This document shows positions 1-8,667 of a stretch of DNA of 64,000 bases, piece by piece. A model generated the notes under the pieces. That model searched no databases. It saw only the letters and a list, made by a program, of their open reading frames with translations, and was not told where the DNA came from. This DNA is from a bacterium (GTDB taxonomy: Bacteria; Armatimonadota; Abditibacteriia; Abditibacteriales; Abditibacteriaceae): contig SDZD01000016.1 of the NCBI GenBank assembly GCA_004172935.1, positions 40,051 to 104,050 of the forward strand, given 5' to 3'. Each line of letters opens with the position of its first letter. Within the stretch, counting starts at the first letter, position 1. The position numbers were made by a program, and so were the translations under genes.

Positions 1-37
1 ATGGTGTAAGTTGCCTCTCTATTTTAAAATTCTATTG

Positions 38-769
38 GTGAAAAAGCTTCTCCCCATCATCGCAGCAGCAGTTGGCTTATCCACTATCGTAGGCATTGTA
101 GCCTCACTGGCGCCAGAATCTATAAATCAATCATTCCCAGTGCAAAATATCCAAGGCAAAGCCACCGTCTTCGACCGCCTCACGCAATATGGCCAGCAAA
201 CCGAAGCCCGCTGGCAACCATTCTTCGCAGCAGCAGGAATCGCCTATCCGCCCTCAAAAATTGTCTTAGTCGGACTCAAACGCGAAAAGAAATTGGAGGT
301 TTACGCCGCGAACAACGGTCAAACAATGCGCCTCGTTCGCTCCCTTCCAATTCTAGCTGCCAGCGGAAAAATCGGCCCCAAACTACGCTACGGCGACTAC
401 CAAGTCCCCGAAGGCATCTATCACATAGAATCGCTCAACCCCAACAGCGCCTTCCACCTCTCGCTTCGAGTTTCCTACCCGAACGAGCAAGACCGCGCTC
501 AAGCCGAAATCGAAGGACGCACCAATCTAGGCGGAGACATCATGATTCACGGCTCCAACGTCTCCGTCGGCTGTCTCGCGATGGGCGACGAAGCCGCCGA
601 AGACCTCTTCATTCTAGCTGCCCAAACCGGCATCGAGAAAATGCAAGTCCTACTCTGCCCTCTTGATTTCCGCACCAACAGAATCCCCTCCGATCCCAAC
701 CGCCCCCACTGGGTTCGCGCCCGCTATACACAACTAAAAACCGCCCTCAAACAACTCCCTTCCACGTGA
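38..769 (+). CDS. L,D-transpeptidase (YkuD/YafK-like) catalytic protein, exported
   Basis: Likely L,D-transpeptidase that cross-links or modifies peptidoglycan, or attaches proteins to it, outside the inner membrane. The C-terminal half carries the family signature HGSNVSVGCLAMG at about residues 170-182, with the catalytic Cys in SVGC and the partner His in HGS. The GTG start at 38 gives a clean N-terminal hydrophobic segment (VKKLLPIIAAAVGLSTIVGIV) that looks like a signal anchor; an in-frame TTG at 11 would add nine residues and is less attractive. The protein is 243 aa, normal for the YafK-like branch. It is followed by a strong bidirectional terminator at 776-816 and stands alone. The family is clear; the exact reaction is inferred. 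Confidence 0.85.
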   Translation: MKKLLPIIAAAVGLSTIVGIVASLAPESINQSFPVQNIQGKATVFDRLTQYGQQTEARWQPFFAAAGIAYPPSKIVLVGLKREKKLEVYAANNGQTMRLVRSLPILAASGKIGPKLRYGDYQVPEGIYHIESLNPNSAFHLSLRVSYPNEQDRAQAEIEGRTNLGGDIMIHGSNVSVGCLAMGDEAAEDLFILAAQTGIEKMQVLLCPLDFRTNRIPSDPNRPHWVRARYTQLKTALKQLPST

Positions 770-775
770 GGAAAA

Positions 776-816
776 GCAAAAAGGCGAACAACAAATAATG
801 TTGCTCGCCTTTTTGC
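776..816. terminator. Bidirectional intrinsic terminator
   Basis: A 17-base arm at 776-792 pairs with 800-816 with one mismatch around a 7-base loop. The stem is flanked by A-run and T-run sequence, so it can end both the transpeptidase transcript (+) and the ricT transcript (-). Confidence 0.85.
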
Positions 817-841
817 TCAAATTTAACTACTCCGCGCTCAG

Positions 842-1741
842 TTAAATCTTCTTTTTGGCCTCGTCGCGAGCATTTGCTCCTTTGGAACAACTGCCCCCAT
901 TATCAATGTGGTTCGAGCACGAACGCACTCCCCCACGCTCTTCGCGTAAAGAGCGCAAAGTCTCTCCTTCCACAGAAATATGACGACCATCGCCAAGACG
1001 GATAAACACCGTCTCATTAAACACGTTCACCTCGACGACCGTTCCCGGCCCCTCTGGTGTATCCACATTAGCGCCGTTTTTAGGTAAGCGCTGGTTAGCG
1101 TCTCGGTAAAACTCGACCTCGTAGCGCAAACAACACATCAAACGCCCACAGGCGCCCGAAATCTTGCTCGGCGTCAGGCTTAGCCGTTGCTCCTTCGCGA
1201 GTTTGAGGTTGACGGCGGGCGTCTCCTTCAAAAACGTCGAGCAGCACAACGATTGACCACAGGGGCCACATCCTCCCAGAACTTTGGCAGCCTCACGAGG
1301 CCCGACATGCTGTAAATGCAGCCGGACACCTAGTTTGTGCCCCAAATCCTTCAACAACTCGCGAAAATCGACTCGCTCCTCGCTCTCATAAAAAATCCAT
1401 AACTTCGAGCGATCAAAAAGCAGCTCGCACTTGACGATTTTCATCTCAAGGGCATGAGCAGCAACGCGCGAACGGGCAATTATGAGAGCGCGATCTTCAA
1501 AAGCCCGATTATCTTTGTCCTGCTCCAAATCGTTAACATCAGCGATGCGAACGACGCTTTTTGGTGCAGCCGCGAACTTATCGGGCGGAACTTCGCGAGC
1601 CTTAAATTTAACGCGGCCTAACTCCAAACCGCGTACTGTTTCTGCCAGGATGTGCGTCCCCACAGTGAGCTCTAACTCACCGGGATCGAGATAATAACTT
1701 TTGACGGGTTCACGAAACGTACAGGTAGTGACCCAGGGCAT
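842..1741 (-). CDS. ricT: PSP1-domain regulatory protein (RicT/YaaT family)
   Basis: Member of the PSP1/YaaT family. In Bacillus the RicT protein works with RicA and RicF, binds iron-sulfur clusters and promotes RNase Y-dependent mRNA maturation. The central Cys-rich signature is plain: GGCGPCGQSLCCSTFL at about residues 156-171 and SGACGRLMCCLRYE at about 195-208. The C-terminal tail adds further Cys and His residues (about 274-286) that most relatives lack, followed by a basic end. Length 299 aa is typical. An AGGAG sequence lies 11 nt before the ATG at 1741. It stands alone, with a 218-bp gap to the GH5-like gene. The role in this organism is inferred from the family. Confidence 0.85.
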   Translation of the reverse strand: MPWVTTCTFREPVKSYYLDPGELELTVGTHILAETVRGLELGRVKFKAREVPPDKFAAAPKSVVRIADVNDLEQDKDNRAFEDRALIIARSRVAAHALEMKIVKCELLFDRSKLWIFYESEERVDFRELLKDLGHKLGVRLHLQHVGPREAAKVLGGCGPCGQSLCCSTFLKETPAVNLKLAKEQRLSLTPSKISGACGRLMCCLRYEVEFYRDANQRLPKNGANVDTPEGPGTVVEVNVFNETVFIRLGDGRHISVEGETLRSLREERGGVRSCSNHIDNGGSCSKGANARDEAKKKI

Positions 1742-1959
1742 GAATTACAATTCTCCTTTCACCATTACTTTTTTAAGAAGGAAGGTCAACCAAGTTTAGG
1801 CGAGTCAGCCCCATCCTCCGTCTCCAAAAGTTAGAATTTCAAAGCCCCGGTCGACACGCGCATAAAAATCCCAAATCGGACGGAGTCATCAACCGCCCCG
1901 CCCACTCACAACTTTCGAAAGATAATCTCTAAAAACGAACCACGAGTAACGAAATACTC

Positions 1960-4794
1960 TCAATTCAATTCAATCTCATACCACAGCGTGCGCCACACAT
2001 TGGAAGGCGAAAACTTGACAGCACGGCCTTTTAACACCGATGGGATAACTCCGCGCCGTTGCCCACGCTCATCAAGCGCCCACACGCGCGCCGTCGTCGC
2101 ATTCGTGCCAATCTTCATCATCGCAGGTGGCGAGGCAACATATGTAGGTCCAGTTCCCCAGTTGCTACCAACCGAGTCACGGGCCGCGTTCCACCCCATA
2201 TTGGGGTTCTCCGCTCGCCCACACAAAGTCACCAACAACCGCTTCGAAACGCCAACTTTCTCTCCATCCATCGCTGTCACGCCCCCGGCCACCCAGGTAA
2301 GCGCACCATTCGTCTGGGCAGGGAACCAGGCTTCAAGTTCGCCCAGCAATAATTTTCGGCCTCCAACAAATCCGGCAAAGGCTTTCGAGCGCGGCGAGTT
2401 CACCGACCAGAGCAAACCATCGCGATAAATCTGCTTTGTATCCGAAAGCCATTTTCCCGGCGCTTCAAGGGTCGCCAGCGAAGGTGTCGGAAACAATGCA
2501 GCAGCTCCCAGCCACTGCGCCCGACGTGTCAAAGCAACATCGCGCGTAGCTCCCGAAGTAGTCCACGTTCTCACGAAGGTTTGCATCGTCGGGCCAAAAG
2601 GAGCATTCGCAACTTCATCCCACGCACGGTCAGGTGGCAATGCCAAATAAACCAACGAATTGGAGGGAGCCACATCGCCGCGCCGGAACAGCAAAGCCGC
2701 CAACGGAGCCGTCGCCATTTTGACGGGGTTTGAGTCAATCGAAAAGAAATTCTCGAATTGCGCCCGGTTCCACGCCCCGTTCGAGTGGTAATCGAACATC
2801 CACACACCAGCCCAGCCTTGGTGCGCAGCCTGAGAAGCGGCCATTAACAGCGTTTCCGCGCCGTAATCATTCGGTTGTCCCGAATTCCACTCCGTAACCA
2901 CAAGCGGCTTGTTGGTCGCCCTCGCCAACGAATAAGAAACCAGTGGGTCGGTCGCTGGCGTCGCTGCCATGCTCTGGTTGCCAACTTTCCAGTTGGTGCC
3001 ATCCCACGCCACCGCTCCGAATTCAGGGTGCTTCCAATAAATATGCACATCCAGCGCATCCGAATTAAGTTCGCGCAGCGCTCCCCCCCATCCGCCGAAC
3101 TGAGCCTGCGACTGCCAAATCGGCACACGAACCTTAAGTTCATCCTTCAAAAAGCGGCGCCATTCCAGCGTATGCTTTTCTTCAAACGCCCCTAAATAGC
3201 GCGCGAAATCTCGGCGCACCGCGAAAATAGGCTCGTTGGCCGCGCTGATCAAAGGCAAATTGCCGCGTGTAGACCAATCATCGGGCGCAGCGATACGCCC
3301 GCCACCGCGCAGCGAAATAGCGCCGATCTGAACGCCGCCCGCGATATTTCCCAAATCAAGAGAAAGGCGCACGAACCCAGCCTGAGCACCTACTGGTCGG
3401 AACGAAATGCGATAAAACGACCAATCATCGCGCAAACGCACAACCTGCTTAACCCCCAACCAACGATAAGGTTGGCGGGTTTCCCACAGGTTCACCGAAA
3501 TGGCTCTGCCATTCGGAGAGCGGGCCGCGAACGCAAGCGTGTAAATTTTGCCGCTTTCCAGTGCCAGATCATCGCGCACCAACTGAAAGCCCCAACTCAC
3601 GGTGCCAACCGCATCCAACCGCACCGAAAGTCCAGGTTGCACCACGCCATCCACTGCAGGGCCAGCAAGTTCATCGCGAATTGAAATTCCGCGTGCCCCT
3701 CCAGCCAATCGCAATTGCCAACCATCAAGGCCAGGCGCAATTGGAGCCGCTGCAACAATAGGCGGCGGTGCCACAGGTTGAATTACTGCGTAGGGAGTTG
3801 GTGTCGGAATCGGGCCACCAGCCAACGGTGGTGCAGATATGGTTACAGGGACTGGTGTCGGTTTGGGGGTAGCTGTTGGACGTGGCGTGGGAGTAGGCGT
3901 TGGCACCAGATAATCAACTGGCCCCTGAGGTCGGTCGATTTCCGTGTAAGCCCGCTTTAGCAACACATCACTATTCTGATATTTTTGGCGCGCCCACTCA
4001 TTCCAGCCATAGCGCAACGCTTCAGCATAAGTGGGGGGCAAATCGTTCAATTTGCCATCAAGCCACAACTGCACAAGGCTCGATTCGTTATCGACTTCGA
4101 CGGCGCAAACTCCCGGTTCATCTTTGTAGGCGCGCGTCGTATAAGGGTTGACATGCGTCAACAACATCCTCGCGTATTCGCGATTACGCGCCACAAGACG
4201 GTCATCGAAATACGGGATGCCCTTATCTTTTTCCGGCAGTTTGGAGGCGTCTAAAAAGCCATCGCGCTCGGTCACTTTGCGCGCGACGTGCAGGTTAAAG
4301 TCAATATAAATGCCTTTCTGGATCAGCTGAGCCACAAAAAAATCGAGCCGGTCTAACTGAGCCGGATCAATTTCATTGGGCCATGCCAGGCGCGCTCCCT
4401 CTGCTTTCCAAATTCCGCCTGGAGACGGCAATCCATCGATATGGTGAATTCGTACCGCATTGAAACCAAATTTAGCCAGACGCCCAGCGATTTTCGGAGC
4501 CTGATCCCTATCAGGGAACACACCACCGAAATTCAAATTGACGCCCCAAAGGCGCACCATCTGCCCCTTCTCATCCACGAAGTTTTCGCCCTGAGCTTTC
4601 AGGAACCCACCCGAACCCGCCGGACTCGCGTTTAAAAACGAGACATCCGTTGGGCCGGGGGCACTATCATCCCATGGCAACGTGAATGGAAATAGCCCCT
4701 GAGCGGCTAAAGAAGGACCGCTGGGACTTTGGGCACGAGCAAAAGAAACCGAGAACGCAAGAAAAAGCGCCACGAAAAATAAACGAAGTCGCAT
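1960..4794 (-). CDS. Secreted GH5-like glycoside hydrolase with an inserted carbohydrate-binding module
   Basis: Large secreted hydrolase of 944 aa. Signal peptide residues 1-21 (cleavage after SFARA). The cellulase-type (beta/alpha)8 barrel starts near residue 60, with GFNAVRIHHID at 110-120, a likely acid/base Glu237 in VDNES and a likely nucleophile Glu635 in VVTEWN. Between the two catalytic residues lie a Pro/Thr-rich linker (about 298-345, TPTPTPRP-type) and a CBM4/9-like beta-sandwich (about 355-500). The substrate-binding module is therefore inserted inside the barrel rather than appended. The C-terminal 200 residues look like a beta-rich accessory domain. The ATG directly abuts the gcvH stop codon, so it may be translated from the same mRNA. 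The substrate (beta-glucan or mannan) cannot be read from sequence. Confidence 0.75.
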   Translation of the reverse strand: MRLRLFFVALFLAFSVSFARAQSPSGPSLAAQGLFPFTLPWDDSAPGPTDVSFLNASPAGSGGFLKAQGENFVDEKGQMVRLWGVNLNFGGVFPDRDQAPKIAGRLAKFGFNAVRIHHIDGLPSPGGIWKAEGARLAWPNEIDPAQLDRLDFFVAQLIQKGIYIDFNLHVARKVTERDGFLDASKLPEKDKGIPYFDDRLVARNREYARMLLTHVNPYTTRAYKDEPGVCAVEVDNESSLVQLWLDGKLNDLPPTYAEALRYGWNEWARQKYQNSDVLLKRAYTEIDRPQGPVDYLVPTPTPTPRPTATPKPTPVPVTISAPPLAGGPIPTPTPYAVIQPVAPPPIVAAAPIAPGLDGWQLRLAGGARGISIRDELAGPAVDGVVQPGLSVRLDAVGTVSWGFQLVRDDLALESGKIYTLAFAARSPNGRAISVNLWETRQPYRWLGVKQVVRLRDDWSFYRISFRPVGAQAGFVRLSLDLGNIAGGVQIGAISLRGGGRIAAPDDWSTRGNLPLISAANEPIFAVRRDFARYLGAFEEKHTLEWRRFLKDELKVRVPIWQSQAQFGGWGGALRELNSDALDVHIYWKHPEFGAVAWDGTNWKVGNQSMAATPATDPLVSYSLARATNKPLVVTEWNSGQPNDYGAETLLMAASQAAHQGWAGVWMFDYHSNGAWNRAQFENFFSIDSNPVKMATAPLAALLFRRGDVAPSNSLVYLALPPDRAWDEVANAPFGPTMQTFVRTWTTSGATRDVALTRRAQWLGAAALFPTPSLATLEAPGKWLSDTKQIYRDGLLWSVNSPRSKAFAGFVGGRKLLLGELEAWFPAQTNGALTWVAGGVTAMDGEKVGVSKRLLVTLCGRAENPNMGWNAARDSVGSNWGTGPTYVASPPAMMKIGTNATTARVWALDERGQRRGVIPSVLKGRAVKFSPSNVWRTLWYEIELN

Positions 4795-5181
4795 TTATAG
4801 TTCGGGCAAACGTCGCCACGCCGCATATTGCGCGGGAGAAAGCAAATTAGCGGGCGCTTCCTCAGATTTGATGCGTACAATCCAGCCTTCCTCATAAGGC
4901 GAGTCGTTCACAATTACGGGACTCTCACCAACAAGGGGATTGGATTCAATAACCATCCCTCCAATCGGCGACGATACCTCAGAAACCGATTTAACCGATT
5001 CCACAACAGCCACGCTCTGCCCAATTCTTACCGGATGATTAAGTGCTGGCAATTCGACGAAAACCAACTCGCCCAGTTCGTTTTGACCATAATCGGACAT
5101 GCCCAACGTCCAAATATCACCTTCTGCGCGCACCCATAAATCATCGCGCGTGTAAAAACGGTCTTGAGGCAATTTTTGCAT
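4795..5181 (-). CDS. gcvH: Glycine cleavage system H protein
   Basis: Lipoyl-carrier H protein that shuttles the aminomethyl group between the P, T and L proteins of glycine cleavage in the cytoplasm. At 128 aa it has normal length. The lipoylation lysine lies in VVESVKSVSEV at about residues 59-69, and the conserved NDSPYEEGWIVRI block follows. No gcvT, gcvP or lipoylation gene is adjacent. It lies downstream of a DUF2993-like gene (75-bp gap) and immediately upstream of the GH5-like gene (0-bp gap). No glycine riboswitch is visible in the short upstream gap. Confidence 0.93.
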   Translation of the reverse strand: MQKLPQDRFYTRDDLWVRAEGDIWTLGMSDYGQNELGELVFVELPALNHPVRIGQSVAVVESVKSVSEVSSPIGGMVIESNPLVGESPVIVNDSPYEEGWIVRIKSEEAPANLLSPAQYAAWRRLPEL

Positions 5182-5256
5182 ATGTCTGAGTTTGACGCTC
5201 CAAAACCCTATTTATTGTCACCATAGCGCGAAAAGTTGAATATGTCAGGAGAAGTT

Positions 5257-6051
5257 TTATTTTGCCGTCAAGGTGCCTTCGATCTGCAACAAATCGTTTT
5301 CCGCCGCAATCTTCGTAACCTGCACATTGAAAGGCCACTTCTCATCGAACGAATACAACGGATTCAGGCTTCGCACGATGGGTCCAGACAAGAGCGGCGC
5401 AATAGCCAAACCAGCCACTTCAACCCGCGCGCCCTCAAGATCGAGGTTCGCACCACGCGATACAATGGGGCCTCGCACCAAAATATCAGCCCCGGCTCCT
5501 AACAATTCTTTCCTTCCGGTCAGCACAATCTCTCCACCCTTCAACTCTACATGGGGGTTTTTGATGTCCGGCACCCGCTTGTAAATCAAAGGCGTCATCG
5601 AAGCAGCCTCGACGCCAAGCGCAATTTTCCCATTCGAAAACGAAATCAACTTAATATCCGACTTCTTCTTCAAGGCGTTGAAATCGTACTTCACATCATC
5701 GAACGAGATTTCAGCCGTCTTGACGGGCAAATCATTGAAAGTCAGATCGCGAAGCGACACTTCCATATGCCCAATTGTGCTGAATTTAGCTTTTTTATCT
5801 GGTTCAGTAGCCTCATTCACCGTTTGAATCGGGAAGTCCTCGATATGCAGATTCGACAGCTCAACATGCACTCGTTTGAAGCGCCCATTCAGCACATCGC
5901 GCCCTCGCTTTCCTTCTATCTCAACGTTTACAGTTGCACCAGGGAATTTCTTACGAAGCGCCTTTTCGGCCTCTTTCTCCGCTTTCCCTGGAGTGACAAA
6001 GGCGTTAAACGCCAAAATGCCACCTAGCAACACACCTAGAATTGTTTCCAT
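5257..6051 (-). CDS. DUF2993 (LmeA-like) lipid-binding family protein
   Basis: 264-aa protein with a short hydrophobic N-terminus (TILGVLLGGILAFNAFVTP) and repeated beta-strand pattern typical of DUF2993, whose mycobacterial member LmeA binds phospholipid in the periplasm. Recognisable features are the early AEKALRKKFPGATVNVEIEGK stretch and the LLSGPIVRSLNP segment near residue 225. There is no catalytic signature. Its ATG directly follows the stop codon of the upstream M16 gene, so the two are probably co-translated. The product is likely anchored to, or beyond, the inner membrane; the ligand is unknown. Confidence 0.65.
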   Translation of the reverse strand: METILGVLLGGILAFNAFVTPGKAEKEAEKALRKKFPGATVNVEIEGKRGRDVLNGRFKRVHVELSNLHIEDFPIQTVNEATEPDKKAKFSTIGHMEVSLRDLTFNDLPVKTAEISFDDVKYDFNALKKKSDIKLISFSNGKIALGVEAASMTPLIYKRVPDIKNPHVELKGGEIVLTGRKELLGAGADILVRGPIVSRGANLDLEGARVEVAGLAIAPLLSGPIVRSLNPLYSFDEKWPFNVQVTKIAAENDLLQIEGTLTAK

Positions 6052-7308
6052 TTAAAGGGTTGGACGCTCCAACTTTTGCGGGCCGAGCGTAACAATCGAA
6101 AAATTTTGCGGGGGAAAGCGTTCATACATCGCCAGAATCGAGCTAACCGTCACAGCGTTAATCTGCTCAAGAACCTCATCCAACGTCCTAACCCGCTCCA
6201 GCATCCACCAATCGCGAGCAATCCCCCCCGCACGTGCCCGCGACGACTCCTCACCCATAATTAAACCCGATGTCATGCGGACTTTGGAACGCTCCAACTC
6301 ATCTTCCCGCACTCCTTCACGCATTTTTTGCAGTTCAGCCAGCAACACATCCAGCGTTTCCTGCGCGCGATCCAACTTCGTTCCCGCATAAGCCAGCGTG
6401 AACCCGAATCCGCGATGTGAAGCAGCCGATGCAGAAACCGAATAAACCAGCCCGCGTTTTTCACGCACCTCAGAAAACAATCGCGCCCCCATTCCACCAC
6501 TCAAAATATCCGTTGCAACGCGAAAAGCATAAAAATCGGCATCCGTCGAAGGCACCCCAGCATAGGCAATCCCGATCTGCTGTTGCTCCGTATCATGCTC
6601 AATATGCTCGAAAAACGGCTTGGCCACCACTTCAACCTCACCCAATTGTGGCGCGCTGCCCGTCCAGTCACCGAACAGCTCCTCAACTTGGGCCACCGTA
6701 GCCGCCCAATCGAACCCACCAGCCACCGCGAGAATAGCGCCATCGGGACAAAAACGCGCCGCGTGGTCTTGCTTCAAGTCTTCAAGCACCAACGACTCCA
6801 ATCCCTCGCGAGTCCCAATTGATGCCCGTCGATGCCCGCTCGTGAACCAGTTGCGCCGCATCTGCACGAACATCTTGCGGGCGGGACTATCCTCCAGCGA
6901 ATCAAGGCTCTGCAAACTCAAGTCGCGCGCCGCCTCCCATTCGTCCTCAGGCAATCGTGGGCGCCGCACGATGTCCGCATACAACTTCAGCGCATCCGGC
7001 AAATACAGCCCAAGCGTGGCCCCACCAAAACTCGTGTACTCGACATCGGAGCCACCTCCACGCTCGATACCTAAATCGTCGAGCGCATCCGAAAGCTGTC
7101 TGGAATCGCGCTCGCCCGCGCCGCGATACGAAACGGACTCCAACACCGATGTCAGGCCGTCTTTGCCTTCCGGTTCAGTCGCGCTCCCAGCGGGAACCAA
7201 CAAACTCCACGCAACGGCCTGTTTCGAGGTCGGCTCTCCCAGCAGAGTCAGACCGTTAGGGAAAGAATGAATTTGAGTTGAGGCGTTCAAGAAAATATCC
7301 TTAACCAA
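6052..7308 (-). CDS. M16 (insulinase-like) peptidase homologue lacking the zinc site
   Basis: Two M16 domains, starting from about IHSFPNGLTLLGEP. In active M16 enzymes the first domain has HxxEH, usually in GLAHFLEH; here the aligned block reads GLTSVLESVSYRG, so both His are Ser while the Glu remains. The second domain retains the Arg/Tyr pair region (EVREKRGLVYSVSA) that helps bind substrate. This fits the non-catalytic partner of heterodimeric bacterial M16B proteases; no active partner gene is in the window. The TTG at 7308 (MVKDIFLNAS) is preferred because the open frame upstream to 7560 does not resemble the family. Length about 418 aa is normal. It overlaps no gene and heads the leftward run to 1960. 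Confidence 0.8.
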   Translation of the reverse strand: MVKDIFLNASTQIHSFPNGLTLLGEPTSKQAVAWSLLVPAGSATEPEGKDGLTSVLESVSYRGAGERDSRQLSDALDDLGIERGGGSDVEYTSFGGATLGLYLPDALKLYADIVRRPRLPEDEWEAARDLSLQSLDSLEDSPARKMFVQMRRNWFTSGHRRASIGTREGLESLVLEDLKQDHAARFCPDGAILAVAGGFDWAATVAQVEELFGDWTGSAPQLGEVEVVAKPFFEHIEHDTEQQQIGIAYAGVPSTDADFYAFRVATDILSGGMGARLFSEVREKRGLVYSVSASAASHRGFGFTLAYAGTKLDRAQETLDVLLAELQKMREGVREDELERSKVRMTSGLIMGEESSRARAGGIARDWWMLERVRTLDEVLEQINAVTVSSILAMYERFPPQNFSIVTLGPQKLERPTL

Positions 7309-7401
7309 AAGTGTAGCAATCGACTTTCCCCGCTCAGGTAAAGTAACAAAGGGCTTCCAATACGTTTCGCAATCGAATAAACTTATTGAGAAGTAGTTCT
7401 C

Positions 7402-7869
7402 ATGTTGTCGCCACGCCTCTGGCTCGAACGATATCCGCTCCAACTGCGCCTCTTTGTCGCCATGTTGACGTTGCTGTCGTTCGTTGCCCCCACGTGGCAT
7501 GTCTGTTCGATGGGCGGACACACCATGCAAATGGCCAGCGACCACAAAGGAATGGCACACAGCGAGATAGTCAAGGAACGTTCATACATCCGCTCCGCCA
7601 CTGGCGCCCTCGTCTGTTTCTGTGCCCCCACTCATCGCGAAGAGAAGTTTCCACACAAATCGAAATTCGTAGTGAATGGTCACATGACGCACGATGATTC
7701 GTGCTTGGCGCTCTTGCTGTCAGCAATGCCAGCCCTGGCCGTTTCACCATTCGAAAGCCCAGCCATCGTGCGCGTCTCCTTCGCCACATGGTTCCCGGCT
7801 CGCCGCGAATTTCCCACACGCGAACTCATTCGCACCTTCTCTGGGCGCGGCCCGCCCCTGTTGACCTAA
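7402..7869 (+). CDS. Small exported His/Met/Cys-containing protein (DUF2946-like)
   Basis: 155-aa protein with one hydrophobic N-terminal segment (LFVAMLTLLSFVAPTW), then a metal-binding-looking stretch HVCSMGGHTMQMASDHKGMAH, a second conserved-looking block DDSCLALLLSAMPA, and an RGPPLL end. This pattern resembles DUF2946-type proteins that often sit beside copper genes. It starts at ATG 7402 and ends 29 bp before a redoxin gene on the same strand, so the two are probably co-transcribed. A metal-related role is inferred from composition and neighbours only. Confidence 0.6.
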   Translation: MLSPRLWLERYPLQLRLFVAMLTLLSFVAPTWHVCSMGGHTMQMASDHKGMAHSEIVKERSYIRSATGALVCFCAPTHREEKFPHKSKFVVNGHMTHDDSCLALLLSAMPALAVSPFESPAIVRVSFATWFPARREFPTRELIRTFSGRGPPLLT

Positions 7870-7898
7870 CAATCGTCCCAACTTTCCAGGTCAACATC

Positions 7899-8543
7899 AT
7901 GAAAAAACAAATATTCGCGCTTTGTGCGGTGCCCTTTTTGGCACTGCCCGCGCTCGCACACAACTTTTCACAGAAAGGCTACGGCCAACTCAAAAGCGAA
8001 ACCAAGAATTTCGCGCACGCTTCCTCTTCCAACACAGTCAAAATCAACGCGCCGATGCCCAATTTCGCGGCGCCCACCCTTGATGGCAAAGGGCTTTCCA
8101 AAGCCTCTTTCAAGGGTAAAATGGCCCTCTTCATCCTCGCCGATACTCAGTGCCCCTGCGTGAAAGCCGTCGAAGAGCGCATCAAAACCCTCTCCACTCG
8201 CTACCAATCCAAAGGCTTGCGCGTGGTCTACGTCTTCTCCAAACCCGACGAAAAGCCCATCGAAGTCGCGCGATTCATGCAAAACCACATGATTGGCTTC
8301 CCAGCCATCATCGACAAAAACCAGCGCCTGCTCAAGATGCTCGATGGCCGCTGTTCGAGCGAGGTCTACCTCTTCGACCGTCAATCCGTCCTGCGCTATC
8401 ACGGTCGCGTCGATGACGAAACCTTCAATCCCAAAGCCGCACGCCAACATAACCTCGCCGACGCTGTCAGCGCCGTCTCCACGGGCAAGAAAGTTACTCG
8501 TGCCGAAGCCCCGGCTATGGGCTGCGCCATACCTCGTATCTAA
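7899..8543 (+). CDS. Exported redoxin / thioredoxin-fold protein with CPC motif
   Basis: 214-aa redoxin of the AhpC/TSA superfamily. Signal peptide residues 1-20 (MKKQIFALCAVPFLALPALA). The redoxin domain begins at INAPMPNFAAPTL; the active-site position reads DTQCPCVKAVEERI, a CPC in place of CxxC. The C-terminus ends in AMGCAIP, matching the conserved late Cys (GCxI) of redoxins common in Planctomycetes-like bacteria. The ATG at 7899 is chosen because it begins the signal peptide; the frame is open further upstream but inside the previous gene. Probably periplasmic electron transfer or peroxide chemistry; partner unknown. Confidence 0.75.
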   Translation: MKKQIFALCAVPFLALPALAHNFSQKGYGQLKSETKNFAHASSSNTVKINAPMPNFAAPTLDGKGLSKASFKGKMALFILADTQCPCVKAVEERIKTLSTRYQSKGLRVVYVFSKPDEKPIEVARFMQNHMIGFPAIIDKNQRLLKMLDGRCSSEVYLFDRQSVLRYHGRVDDETFNPKAARQHNLADAVSAVSTGKKVTRAEAPAMGCAIPRI

Positions 8544-8552
8544 AGCAGTTTT

Positions 8553-8647
8553 CCGCTAACTCTTACCCTGCATACATACGCCTACGAGTCCCTACTTTCA
8601 AAGCAGAGGACAAGGGTGGTTTTGTAATTGGCACTAAGAGTTAGCGG
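8553..8647. repeat. Widely spaced perfect 13-bp inverted repeat
   Basis: CCGCTAACTCTTA at 8553-8565 is the exact reverse complement of 8635-8647, with a 69-base spacer. It fills nearly the whole gap between the redoxin gene and the pseudopilin-like gene. It could close a structured leader RNA for the gene at 8668, or be a pair of operator half-sites. No ORF or T-run terminator is seen inside. Confidence 0.6.
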
Positions 8648-8667
8648 CCCCTATATCCCATATTTTT

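Noticed and set aside
5182..5256. Glycine riboswitch before gcvH
   Set aside because: The gap is only 75 bp and lacks a recognisable aptamer fold.
6620..7270. 216-codon open frame on the plus strand
   Set aside because: Antisense to the M16 homologue; Ser/Arg/Pro-rich low-complexity translation, typical shadow frame.
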